A DNA stretch of 64,000 nt, taken from contig OY829326.1 of NCBI GenBank assembly GCA_963691655.1, positions 44,295,989 through 44,359,988 on the forward strand. The letters run 5' to 3'. Position numbers and translations under genes: made by a program. The notes under the pieces were generated by a model. The model searched no databases, was not told the origin of the DNA, and saw only the letters and a program-made list of their open reading frames with translations. The stretch comes from Toxonevra muliebris. Taxonomy: Eukaryota; Arthropoda; Insecta; Diptera; Pallopteridae. Below, piece after piece: positions 40,225-51,462 of this stretch (positions within the stretch are counted from its first letter, which is position 1; every line of letters begins with the position of its first letter).

Positions 40225-43200
40225 GTATGTACATATGTGTGTGTATGTGTATGTATATTTTTCTTGTTATTTTAAAACTTTTACGCTAAGCTACTGAAGT
40301 ATGTATGTATGCATGTCGTTGTTTGAGTGTGTCTGTGTCTGCTTCTTGTTGACGTAAATTTTTTGACGTTTTGACGTTATAAAGTTTCCTTTCATCACAT
40401 CACAAATTTTTGTTATTCCTACTTATTCCAAGTGCGAAAATTTTTTTTTCTCTTTTCCCCATTTCCTTATCTTTGTCTCCCGACGTCGAAAAACGTATTA
40501 TTAAAAATTTTTACTTCGTTAACTTCAATGCATTGTTCAATTTTCTCTTTAACACTTTATCACAGAATGATTTTTTTTTATTATTTCTGTTTTTTTTTTT
40601 TTTTTTTTTTTTTTTTGTTCTTTATAGCAAAAAAAAAAAAAAACTGCTGTTTATTTTGCTAAATTGTTTTGTTTTGTTTTGCCAAATCGACTTTGGAAAC
40701 TTTAAGAGGAAGGATTGAAAAGCAAGTATAAAGTTTCGGTAAAAATTTCATGCTTGATTTGAAATGTGAAAAATGAATTAACAAAGTTAAATAAATTTGT
40801 TTGCTTTTGTTTTGATTTTCAAAAATAATTAAATTCCTTGCCACGATTGGGTATTTTCTCCTCCTTGCAGTGTAGTGTACTTAATCACTTATATTGCCAT
40901 TTATTTCTGCATTGAAGAACATATTGAAAGAGCAGTTTGATTTACGATTTTGATTTCACTTTCAAAAATTTCCATTTTCGTAGTATTTTCAATGGATTTA
41001 TTATTTATTGGTCTTTGTTTCATTTGCGAGAATATTTGTATTTACGATTATGTTTTCTGGCGAAATCAGATTCAGAAATCATTTCTTCTATAACTGCGGT
41101 TTTTAATTTATTTGCTATTATTTCAGCAACTGATACATGAAATGATTTCAATCTCATAATTTTAGCTTTGATTATAGAATTTTTCATTCGGTTATCACAA
41201 TGTGAGTCAATACCTAGGAGTCCATTAAAGTCCATTCGGAAACTTTTTCTATAAATGTTCTGTGAATACTTAAATTATATAGACTAAACCCTTTCGGGAC
41301 AGTGAGGAAATCAGAGGAGTTAGCGCCGGATTCGTATTCTCTGAACCCCATTTCTTCTTACAATTTTTGAACGAAACATGGGACTCCGGTGACCCTGTAG
41401 CTCTCTGTGAAAAGTTTTTCAGTACATTTTTATTATATCTTTTTTAAAGGTTGACAAACTTACTTAGTTTAATTCTTCACTTAATCCTTTCTTGACCGTA
41501 AATTCTGAAAAGGATTTGTACATAAAATTTCCTTTTTTCAAATGTTCTAAACACGTAATGAAGTCTGACACTAGCTGCTTACATATATACAGCTAATTGG
41601 CACATTAACCTAAATTTTGCCCCCTTTTCATAAATTCCATTAACTACAAAATTTTCATAAATTAATTTTAAATACTAAGTGCTTTGAAAAATAATAAATT
41701 TCTCCATTTTCTAATACAAAAGTTTCCCTGTCGCGTCTATAATTACAACATTACATCGAATGCTTACAAATTTTTCGCTATTTATTGACGACGACGGCAA
41801 ACGATAATTTAATCCAGAACAATAATGAAAATTTCCTCAGAACAACAATGAATGGAGACAACAAAATTATTATAATTGCCAGCATGTCGCGACAACAAAT
41901 TTAACCTGTGCCAGTGACAGCAATTTACACTTTGAGTCAGCAATCCCCCCAAATCTACTGCCACCCTCTCCTCCCTTCGGCAACGGGGGGAGAGAGGCAA
42001 ATATATATTGTTATTGTTGTTGTGTGTAAGAAGTGATGCAAATAAATGTCAATGAGTTTTGTTGTTTTTGACGACAATTCACACATATACATACATACAT
42101 AAAAATTCTACATAATATATACTTGAAAATTGTTGCTTTAATGTTGTTGACTTTTGTTGTTGTTATTGTCTAATTTCATTTTTTATTTTTCAATTTATTC
42201 TGCTATAAATGCACATACGTATTTAAAAAAGACAACAACAAAAACGAAACTGATGAAAACACATTTTTTTTAAGGGGTCACTTGCTCTAGCTGCAATAAA
42301 TCATTAGCAACGTGCACATTGTCATTTGCTGTTATACACGTACATTCTATGCACAGACATAGGTATGTATGTAGTTGTGTGAGTGAGCTTGTTGTTGTTA
42401 TTGTCGATGTCGATGTCGCGACATATCGTTCAATATGGCGACAACTGCGGGAAAAATCAGTGTTAAAAAATACTTTTTTTTTTACAATTTCTACATAGTG
42501 CACTATGGAATGAAATGCCTTGATAGAGTCATACAATTTTAAAATTAAAGTTCGCAGATAACAAGCTTAACAAGTTTCATACTAAATTATGAGAAATTTT
42601 TAATATCTAAAATACTAACTCAGGGTTTATAACCAATCATTTGCTTAACGACGCGTAAAAATCGAGGATGTATTGATTTCGGACTCAATTCCTTCTCCAA
42701 GTTTCATTTTAACAGCGCTTAAGATCTTCTAGACTGCGAATTTCCGAACTTTGTGGTATGCTTAGCTTGGTCGATATTTGTTAACCATAGTTAGCGCAGG
42801 CGAACTAATTTCCGTTCATTGGTGTTGGTGTTGGTCCGAGATCCTGGGGCAACAGATATTTTTGAGGTCTTTCAAATTAATAAATTATGCATATGTTTAA
42901 AATAAGTATAAAATTGTAGTTGTTTGAATTTCGAGCTATGAAGGATTTTAAGTTAATGATTGCGAGAATTTTTTGGGCAAAAAAAGTGGGACACAAAAAT
43001 CATTCATAGGTACCGAATCTTTTGGCGGTGTGGCACTAAGTCACATCCAATTATTTCTCTCTTTTCCTTCCTGCTCTTGCAAGCTTTCGGCTTCAATCAA
43101 CTATAAGTCCAAGCCCTCGCTTTGATTTTTATCACCTTCTTTGAGCATTTCGTTACACAGTGCCTGTGAATACTTGGTTGCTTTACAATGACAATGGCAA

Positions 43201-44628
43201 AAAACAGTGACATCAACAACTGCAACAGCAAAAGCAGCTACAACAGCAACTGTTGTCAGCATTTTTAAATGTAACATGATTTTGTAATTTTTGTTGTTGT
43301 TCCTACTGCTGTTACTGCACTTCAATGCGCAAAAATATACATTAATCAATTTTCGTCTGCAAATCCAATCGAAAAATTGTCCCCACAAAATAACAATAAC
43401 AAAAAAAATACTTACGAGTTTACTAGACCCGCACCGTCTCTTTCACCAGAAATGCCAAAACTGCCATATTCCACCTAGCAAAACAAAAAAAAAACATAGA
43501 AAAAGAAAAACAATTGTGAACAGTTTGAAGAATACTAGACGAGCGTCATGTTGTTGTTATTGTTCGTTTTTGTTGAACGTTAATGTTATTTGCGGGTAGC
43601 TTTTTGCTGGTATTAACCCAAACTTAGTGAGTGAAAAAATAAATTAAGTTTTTTTTTTTTTTTTTTGTGAAATATATTAATAAAGTTATAAAAATACACA
43701 CCACATTTCACTTTTTTATGAAAATCATATTTAACTTTTCAATGACTTCAAAAGTGTTTTTGTTTTTTGATTTTTTTTTCATGTGTATAACAAGTTTGAC
43801 ATTTATGCGCAAAACTTTTCTCATATTTAAAAGTTTCTAAATAAAATTTACAACTTGCACAAAATCAACTCGAGCGAGATGCTCATGTAATTTCATCTCT
43901 TGCAGTATGTTGCAAGTTTGTAATGCATAAAGTTGTTACTGCTGCCTTGCATTGCAATAACGGAAATGTTAATACAACGAGCAAGCAAACGAAGACACAT
44001 AAAGATTTGAAAAGAATGACATAATGATTATTATTATGATTATGTTTATTATACGGAAACATCTACTGAATAAGAATAATGAAAATGGCTCAGCTGTGTG
44101 CAAATGAAATATGCACACGTACCCACGTACACATGTAATATGAATATACTTTCATACGTTTTAGATGTTATTAAAAAGTAAATTACTTTCAACATGAAAA
44201 AATAATAAAATTTACAACCTCAAACAATTAAATTTCAATTTTATTATAATAAAAAAATACAATTTTTTATTTATTTACCCATAAAAATATAAAGCATTTC
44301 ATTTTATTATTGAAACTCCCTTTTACCCCCACACACACATACTCTTATGTGGTTTCACACCCATACATATATGTATTTATACGAGTATATGAATGTACTT
44401 ATATAAAACCATGAAGACCCATAGTCATTCGGTTAGGTCCAGCGTTGAAGTATTAACTTTTGCTCGCCAAAAATAAATATTTACAGAAATTGGCAAATTC
44501 ATTGCTCAGTTGCAATAATGTGTCAGCAACATATTTACAGCAGGAAAAAAAGCAAAAAAAAAAGTTAAAGGATACCAATTGCGATAGATATTCAAACAAA
44601 CAAAAAAGTCAAATATGCTCGTATGTAT
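40225..44628. other. Stretch with poly-T/A runs and trinucleotide-rich text
   Basis: Frames at 40410-40718, 41020-41235, 42270-42536 and 43101-43599 arise from T-runs or CAA/TTG repeats. No splice sites or domains tie them to a gene. Confidence 0.4.
40590..40643 (+). repeat. 27-T run followed by 15-A run
   Basis: T at 40590-40616, 12 bases, then A at 40629-40643, a self-complementary pair that could fold. Confidence 0.9.
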
Positions 44629-44947
44629 TAGGAATGTCGATCCCGAAACCCTTTTCGGGATTCGGAATTTTGGGAATTGAAATTTGAATTTCTGTATTAA
44701 TCACGAGATTGATAATTTTTATCAGTGGTCTTCATTCTTTTTGGTAACCGAGCCCTTTTAGCTGGTATTCGGTAATTAGAATAAAATCGCAAATAAAACA
44801 AAAAGTTTGTGTTTAGCACTTTAAACATATTTCAATTTATTTTCAATTTCAATTAATTTTTTTTTTTTTTAATCCTGTTTTTATTGCAGTCTTTACATAT
44901 GTACATTAGGTGCATTCAACAATATTTAGTTCTGCAATGATAAATAG

Positions 44948-45416
44948 TTAACCTTTTGACGCCCGAATTATAATAGGGCTTGATAGAAACGTTTTGTTTT
45001 GAAATTGCGATTACTTAGATATTCCACAATCATGACACCAAATTTCATGTTTCTATATTGATTTGTTTGTCTTTTATTAAAGGTTAAAAAAATAGCTACG
45101 GAGCTTTTATAATCTGATCTTTTATAAACATATTTGATAAAGAAAATTTCCGCTTAGTAATAATTATAATTAAATGCATTTTTTTTTTTTTTTCAAAAAA
45201 TAGTGCAACAGATTTTACTACAAATTTTTGCGCTTAAGTTTTTTGCTGGACTTTATGACAAAACATTAAAAAAAGTACTTAAGAAGGAAATTCCATATAT
45301 TCGGCAGTAAGTAAACGTGAAGAATACCTAACAGAACCGCATGCATATAGCGTTCATAGTAAATTTTATTAAAGATTTTATTTGTGCATACGCAACATTG
45401 GGTATGAAAGAGTTAA
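44948..45416 (+). mobile_element. piggyBac-type MITE, copy 3 (shorter)
   Basis: TTAA flanks at 44948-44951 and 45413-45416; same termini and interior as the 39.7-kb copy but about 45 bp shorter, with one gap after the GTTAAAAAAATAGC segment. It lies inside a larger region (44629-47103) that itself has possible inverted ends, so it may be a nested insertion. Confidence 0.82.
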
Positions 45417-45821
45417 TCAAAAGTTTACAAAGTTTGAAGAAATTATAGTCCATAGTGCAATGTAAAGTGAGCCCAGTGTTGCAACCATTTCGTATTAATC
45501 CGTTATCAGAGGAGGAGATCTTTTGTTGACTTTCTCTTGAGTCGAGTGAAAATGACTGAATGGGATTTCAATTCAGATCTGAGTAGGTTAGAGTGGTTTT
45601 GGTTGCAATAAATAAAACATAAGTGATTTAAACTTTTAAAACTAGTTGAAATTAATTAAAAAATTTCGTGGAGCATCAAGGCTACATGGTACAAAGTTTA
45701 AAGGCTAATGGTTTATATCAATAAATAAATAGTGTAAAATTATTGATAACATTCAATACATAAAATAAATGAAAGAATTTTACATAAAAAATTATTAATA
45801 TGATTCAATACATAGCATAAT

Positions 45822-46209
45822 TTAACCCATATTATCCCGGTACTATATGCCATGATCCAATTTGGATAATTTTCATAACGCAATTTTTATATTTTTTCAA
45901 TAAAACATTTTAGTATTTAAAATAATAAAAAAAAATGGTTTCGGAATTTTAGAGGGTATAATAGTTTTTAGCTTACCCCAAGAAAATAAGGTGTAAAAAA
46001 AAAAAACTAAAACTAATTCAACAATGCAAAATAATTAATTTTACTATTTTTGTTGATTTTCAAAACAACCTTCCAAAAATATGACAATATTTTTAAATTA
46101 TTTGAATGCAATTTTAAAGTCAGTATAAATAGAAATATGAAACAGTGATTACACTTGGGAAAAATTTATAATTGTATTTTTGACACGAATTTGGGACGAT
46201 ATGAGTTAA
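45822..46209. mobile_element. Second TTAA-flanked MITE family
   Basis: TTAA at 45822-45825 and 46206-46209 bound a 388-bp AT-rich segment. The left end reads TTAACCCATATTATCCC; the right end read in reverse is TTAACTCATATCGTCCC, an inverted repeat with three mismatches in 17. The interior shows no similarity to the other TTAA family. The TTAA duplication and CCC-containing termini fit a piggyBac-type non-autonomous element. Confidence 0.75.
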
Positions 46210-47943
46210 TGATTTTTACATGATATGTACTTATGCACTTGCGGATCCAGAGATTGTCTAAAGGGCGTTTAATTTGTTGTCCCTTTAAAAATTTTTTTTC
46301 GTTCATGTTCATGAATTAACGAATGGTTTAAACAGTTTTTAATTTTTTTGACGCCCATTGCAAAATCTGCGAAAATTAGAGTATGAGTATTCAGAAGCGT
46401 TTTATATTCATAAGAAAACTCAGAGTAGTAAACCTATTTTTAGTAAAAAAAAATCGCATGTAAAAATTTTCGTAATTTTTTCATCGCGAATTTAGCGTTT
46501 GAAAATTCGCGAAAAATTTTCAGATATGTCTCCTGAATCAAAGAACCACAGTTTTTTCAGATTTTTTTTACGATTAATTGGCCTAAAAACGCAAAAAGCA
46601 AAATTTGAAAAATCCGCCATTATTCATTAAAAATTGGAGGTAATTGTTAGAAAATTTAGCCAAATTATACTGAAGTCAAGTACTTCGAAAGAGCTCATGA
46701 GAAACTTGATTCGGTTTGAGAGCTTTTTTAACATGGAAACCCGGCTATGCTCTTTTGAAAAAACAGTTCCAATACAGAGCGTGTGAAATTCATCTATTCA
46801 GAGTTAAACATGATGCTCATTTAAATTTTTAAATATTTGAGTTAAAATTTAGTAGAATAAAGAAACTAATATATCACAAAATAAAATGTCACAAATTTTT
46901 GAAAAATTGTACTGAGAACAGTAACAGTTTGGAAAAAATTTTGATGGATAGACTTGTCTCTTGACTGAAAGAAAACAAAACACACCAATAAGTTTACATA
47001 GTTGCATACGATTCCCGACAAACCTCAAGATTTTTTCTTTTCAGTCCCAAGATTTTTTTTTTTGGGCATAATTTCAGAGCAAATCCCGGGATTGGCATCC
47101 CTATTGTGTTTACATGGTTGTATGTAAATACATGCATGTGTGTATGAAGGAGTGTATTTGAATTTTATTAAAATATTTTGTGTCCAATTTTTTGCAAGCA
47201 GAAATTTTATTAACAACTATTTACATGTTTGTATACATATACATATATCTACACTCAAAGAAAGTATTTGTGAATATACAAAATAAATGAAAATACTTTT
47301 AATAAATATTTTATGCTTATAGAGAGCTTAAATTATTTTAAATTGTTTCATAAATTGTAATAAAATATCATTTAGTTTGATAACATATTCTTTTTTGAAG
47401 TCGCATAATACTTTTTATAAATACACTAGCTTCAAGGCTTAAAATTTTCACTGATGATATCTACAATTCAATTCGAGCTATGTCATAAGGTATTCACAAA
47501 CTGAAGTGTACCACAAATGCAAATTAAGTAACAAAATTATAACTTGATCACTATCGTGGCATCTATATGCTTAAAATTTTGTGCTTGTCTTCCAGAGCGA
47601 GGAGTATTCGAATTTAAAATTAGACTGTTATTTCATTGCATAAAAATTATATTTCTGAAGTTCAATTTGCAAGTGATTCAAATGCTGAAGTACTTACATA
47701 TTTGTATAATTAGTTATATAATAAATTAATTAACTATTTAATAATATAATTAAGACATAAACATGAAAACCGCAGTACGATGAGTATTTCAACGTAAGCA
47801 CATAAAAATGATTAATTGGGCGGCCAACATGAAAACGAGTTACCTCTCCCATAGGGATCGAACATGTAAACCAGACAACTTAACACAACTTCCATCATGT
47901 CATTTTTTCTCTTTGGTTTTTTTCATTTTTAATAATGTCCTTT

Positions 47944-47980
47944 TTCTTGTTTGTGTTCTTTTTTTGTAGATGCAATAATG
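47944..47980 (+). promoter_or_regulatory. Splice acceptor with an overlapping two-codon uORF at the start codon
   Basis: A T-rich tract ends in GTAG (47966-47969), a good acceptor 8 nt before the chosen ATG. If it is used, the exon begins ATGCAATAATGACG. The first ATG (47970) opens a two-codon reading frame whose TAA stop (47976-47978) overlaps the main ATG (47978-47980). Such a minimal uORF could act through termination-reinitiation. The arrangement is seen; that it affects translation is inference. Confidence 0.5.
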
Positions 47981-48995
47981 ACGATAAAATGGCGGCAGAA
48001 GTTTAAAAGTAGAAAACGCCGAATACAACACAAACACAATCAACAACAACAAAGGAAAACACTGCAACATCAGCATCAGCAACAACAAATGCAACGAATA
48101 ATAAATGCAATGTCCAGTGACAGTAACTATAACACCAACTGCAACAGCAACAACAAGAACCACTTACAACGACTGATCAACAATCAAAAGTCACAAAAAC
48201 ACGGACAACAACAGCAACAACCACAACAACACAAACAGCAACAACAACAATCAAGTCAAAATTGTACATATGCTGCCATGCAACATGCACACAAATCGCG
48301 AGTGAAATGCTGCAATATAACAACAACAACAAGTCCCAACACAGCGACATCAGTGATACCAGTAACAACATCAGCAACAACAACAAAAACATCAAAAGCA
48401 ATAATAACAACAGAGACAAAAGCAATAAAATCATCGCTAACACTAGCAAAAACAACAACAGCATCTGCAACGCCAGCAACATCATCAAACAGCAAAAATG
48501 GCCACTTTAAATGGCGCACACCAACAAAAGCACTCAGCTGCTCCAGCTCTTCATCATCATCATCACCAGCTTCAGCATCAACAACCGCAATGACAACAAC
48601 AAAAGTCACAACAAAAGCAACAACATTATTTATTCAAGCAAGCATCCACGGCCATAGTAGTAGTAGCAGCAGCAGCAAAAGCAGCGGCGGTTGCAGCATT
48701 ATTGCGTTGACAACATTGTTTCCATTCCTGACACTCTGTTTTCTTTGTATCGCAACAACATCGAGAACGTCAACAGTTGCCGCTGCCGCTGCAAGTTATT
48801 CTTCCTTTTCTTCGGAGTCGTTAGTGTCGTCGTCATCGTCGGCGCCCTCTCCTGCAACTCTGCTAGCAGCCAGCATGACACAATGCTCCCTGGCGGAATT
48901 CAGCTGCACCAATGGACGTTGCGTTCCGCTCAGTAAATACTGTAATAATATCAACGATTGCGGCGATGGCAGTGATGAGCCACGTTTTTGCACAC
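47978..48995 (+). CDS. First coding exon of an LDLa-domain membrane or secreted protein
   Basis: Seen: from the ATG at 47978 the exon encodes 339 residues plus one base of codon 340. Residues ~1-20 are strongly basic. Residues ~20-90 are Gln/His/Asn-rich from CAA repeats, and ~110-235 are Thr/Ser-rich. A hydrophobic stretch at ~239-260 could be an internal signal-anchor or a late signal peptide. Residues 303-338 form a complete LDLa module with six cysteines and the acidic calcium-binding motif NDCGDGSDE. The frame leaves the exon at a strong donor (C|GTGAGT, 48996); reading through would stop five codons later. Known: LDLa modules are extracellular, calcium-dependent, disulfide-bonded units. 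Inferred: a cell-surface or secreted protein with LDLa followed by a CUB-like domain, similar in layout to fly CUB-LDLa proteins. I cannot name the orthologue. The frame is open back to 47951 but has no ATG there, so 47978 is the chosen start. Confidence 0.88.
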
Positions 48996-49128
48996 GTGAG
49001 TACATTTAAAAGGAAAATAACAACAATTTTATGCACAACAGCAACAACAAAACAATGACAACCGCGATTTCAATTGAAAAATTGTCGCTTATCACAATAA
49101 AGCCTCACAAAGTTGCAACGCGTGTCTG

Positions 49129-49148
49129 CGTGTGTGTGTGTGTGTGTG
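49129..49148 (+). repeat. GT dinucleotide microsatellite
   Basis: (GT)n of ~9-10 units, 130 bp after the donor of the first coding exon. Confidence 0.85.
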
Positions 49149-50025
49149 ACTTAAATTACCAATTACCAGTGTTGTATTTTTAACTTAAAATAAGCTACAC
49201 TGAAAAAAAAAACTGGACTGCATTGCAAATAGTAAAAAAATAAAAATATGGTCTCAATCATCTTTCAGCAGCAAGCAACAGTGACTGGCATGCTAAAATT
49301 TTTTCAGTTTCACCAATTGCTCCTCTTAAATGGGAATTATTTCAGCGCGAAATTTGTAATTCCTGCAAGTGTAATTTCTCTTGTCCATCAGTTGCAAATT
49401 ACAACATTTTTGCTTCAGCAATTTCGTTTTCCTCTTCCGTTCGCTGTTCCTTTCAGTTTTGTGTTATTGAGGTCCATTACCATTACTGTTTAAAAAACAA
49501 ACATTAATTCAATTAATTATGCACTCACGCGCTCCACCATTCAATTCAGGTGCCGCACCCGAATGCTGTACAATTTGACACATTGTGACAGTGAACGCAC
49601 TGTGCAACCAACAACTTTGATGTTGTGTCAAGTGTTGATGTACATAAATGACGTTGACGCACATATGTAAATACTCGTAGTTATTGTTAATTTAATTAAA
49701 ATGCATGTATTATTTTCATTTATTGGAATTTTTTATGAATTCTTTTTAATATGTTTTGTTCCGTATACTACATTTCAAGGATATTGAACTTCAATGAATG
49801 CGAACATTGATGCGTTCCATTTAAAAAAGGCATTCAATATTGTGAAATAATTATATATGGAGACCAGTTATCGCACAATATTAATTACACATTTTTGTAA
49901 TTCCTTTGATGTTGTTGTTGTTTTTTATACATGGGAAAATCCAAATAAATCGTAAAGAATGTTTTCCCTGCCACAATTTAATTAAAATGTATAAAATGTA
50001 TATATCAGCTACTGTATATCAGCTA

Positions 50026-50578
50026 CAGAGCTGTAAAAGAATGCAATCAATTTAATTGCAATACCTTGAAGTCACAGTTAATAACCGGCAATTCATGATT
50101 GCAGTTACTGAATAACATATTTGACTCCAGAATAAAAAATGCAGTTGGAAGTCTTTTTCGGAGTTGTTCATTTAGAAAAGTCAAGGGAATGCAATCTTTT
50201 TTTGAAATCATGAGACTGCAAATCTTATAACTCCAAAATCATGACTGCTTTGAAGTCACTTGGAGTCACTTGAATACCTTTGAACTCAAATGACTCAAAC
50301 TGACTTCAAATTACTCCAAGTGACTCCAATTAACTTCAAATCCCCAATTGACTCCAAATGACTTCAACTGACTCCAATTAATTTCAATTTCCCAATTGAC
50401 TCCAAATGACTTCAACTGACTCTAATTGACTTCAAAATCCCAATTAACTCCAAGTAACTTCAAAGCAGTCATGATTTTGGAGTCATAAGATTTGAAGTCT
50501 CATGATTTCAAAAGAAAGATTTTATTCCCTTGACTCTAAAAAAGACTTTTCAATTGATTGCATTCTTTTATAGCTCTG
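50026..50578. mobile_element. hAT-type foldback element with internal TGACTCCAA array
   Basis: Perfect 8-bp duplication ATCAGCTA at 50018-50025 and 50579-50586. The ends read CAGAGCTGTAAAAGAATGC and, in reverse, CAGAGCTATAAAAGAATGC. The inverted arms extend well inward, including GAAATCATGAGACT and ATCATGACTGCTTTGAAGT, and enclose a core (about 50265-50465) of TGACTCCAA / TGACTTCAA units with a higher-order period near 49 bp. No coding. Confidence 0.87.
50265..50465 (+). repeat. Tandem array of TGACT(C/T)CAA units
   Basis: Units of about 10-11 bp (TGACTCCAA, TGACTTCAA, TGACTCTAA) recur; higher-order blocks start with CCCAATTGACTCC at three places between 50340 and 50450. The array is the loop of the foldback element. 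Confidence 0.75.
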
Positions 50579-51231
50579 ATCAGCTATCAGCACATTGTAA
50601 ACAGAAAAAATCTAAAAAAATATTGAAGTACTTTGTTTTATTCAATGCCACAAACAGCTTTCTAATATCCAAATAACCTTCAGCTTATAAGTAAAATGAA
50701 GTCTTAATGTTGCAAGCATGTTTGTTCATCTAATGTGGCGCTCGTTTCAATAATCCAATAAGTACTTGGATTATCAGAAGTAACAGTCAAGGGCTTCGGC
50801 TTTCTAAAACGTTGTAAATTATTTACTCCAACTGGTCTTAACTTGATGTATGCTTTTATATCCTACTCACAACGGTGTTTTGTTCACGGTTATGGACAGA
50901 CATCTCACGAATTCAACTGGAGTTTCTGAAATGTATTCTACACCAAGCAATAAAGCTGAAAGGGACGTAGGAGTTTTCAACTTTATAGACTGCTTGGAAC
51001 ATAAATGGATTATGGCTTGCGTAACTCTATTCTACAGTTCCTTTTATGATAAGCTAGTTGATCAGGTCCTCTTTGCGGACCCATTCGGAATTGACCCTGG
51101 TAAAGTTTGAGTAACAAGTATTATTACTCATTACTAAATTGTTATATTGTCTAAGAAAACAGACAAAAATTTAAGACAAGTAAAAAATACTGGATGTTGG
51201 GAACGTGATGGCGGAAAATTGAGGAAAATAC

Positions 51232-51462
51232 TTACTTACTAAGTTGACGATCACCTCTGCTGTGCGCGCACTGGCACCAGTTAGTAAGACCAAGAAGAGT
51301 CAGGTCTTCCTGTACCTGGTAGTTCCAACGAATATTTGGACGTCCTCTTCTACGCATTCCACCATCGTAGTTTGAATAGAATTGAAAATTACGTCGGAAT
51401 CTATTTTTTCTATAATATGGAGTAAAATATTTGTCTCTCAATCTATTACCAACCCCACCCAC
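51232..51462 (-). pseudogene. C-terminal fragment of a non-LTR retrotransposon ORF2
   Basis: The minus frame ends with MRRRGRPNIRWNYQVQEDL then LTLLGLTNWCQCAHSRGDR, which matches the widespread C-terminal signature RRRGRP..RW...V..DL..LG..NW...A.DR of RTE/CR1-like and related elements. About 75 codons remain open; the rest of ORF2 is absent. Confidence 0.7.

Larger units (their letters stand above)
44629..47103. mobile_element. Candidate larger DNA transposon with nested MITEs
   Basis: The left sequence TAGGAATGTCGATCCCG (44629) and, in reverse, the right sequence TAGGGATGCCAATCCCGGG (47103) are inverted with a few mismatches, and both are followed inward by CCC/GGG-rich palindromic text. 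Between them lie two TTAA-type MITEs. I could not find an 8-bp target duplication or a transposase, so the pairing may be chance. Confidence 0.35.
1..47969 (+). other. Long upstream non-coding region, probably 5' intron of the LDLa gene
   Basis: The first coding exon is preceded directly by a splice acceptor, so at least one non-coding 5' exon must lie upstream, here or beyond the window. I found no host coding exon in this stretch: the open frames are short, AT-rich, lack domain signatures and mostly coincide with microsatellites or transposon remnants. The transcription start and donor were not located, so the split between intron and intergenic DNA is unknown. Confidence 0.45.

Noticed and set aside
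41281..41400. Possible TTAA/CCCTTTCGGGAC MITE end
   Set aside because: No TTAA flank and no matching right end.
43101..43388. Small secreted Cys/His-containing protein on the minus strand
   Set aside because: The signal-peptide-like text comes from the antisense of CAA/CAG repeats; no splice or promoter context.
46229..46280. hAT-like motif CACTTGCGGATCCAGAG
   Set aside because: Only one end is visible and the first bases differ from the 32-kb element.
47820..47905. tRNA-like segment with TGTTCGATCCC on the minus strand
   Set aside because: Box A is weak and no cloverleaf or tail can be drawn.
47951..47977. Start of the LDLa frame at 47951
   Set aside because: The codon there is TTG and lies inside the pyrimidine tract before the acceptor; the first in-frame ATG is 47978.
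47900..48936. Several long minus-strand and alternate-frame ORFs across the first coding exon
   Set aside because: They are shadows of CAA/CAG-rich coding sequence; the + frame has the LDLa module and a phase-matched splice junction.
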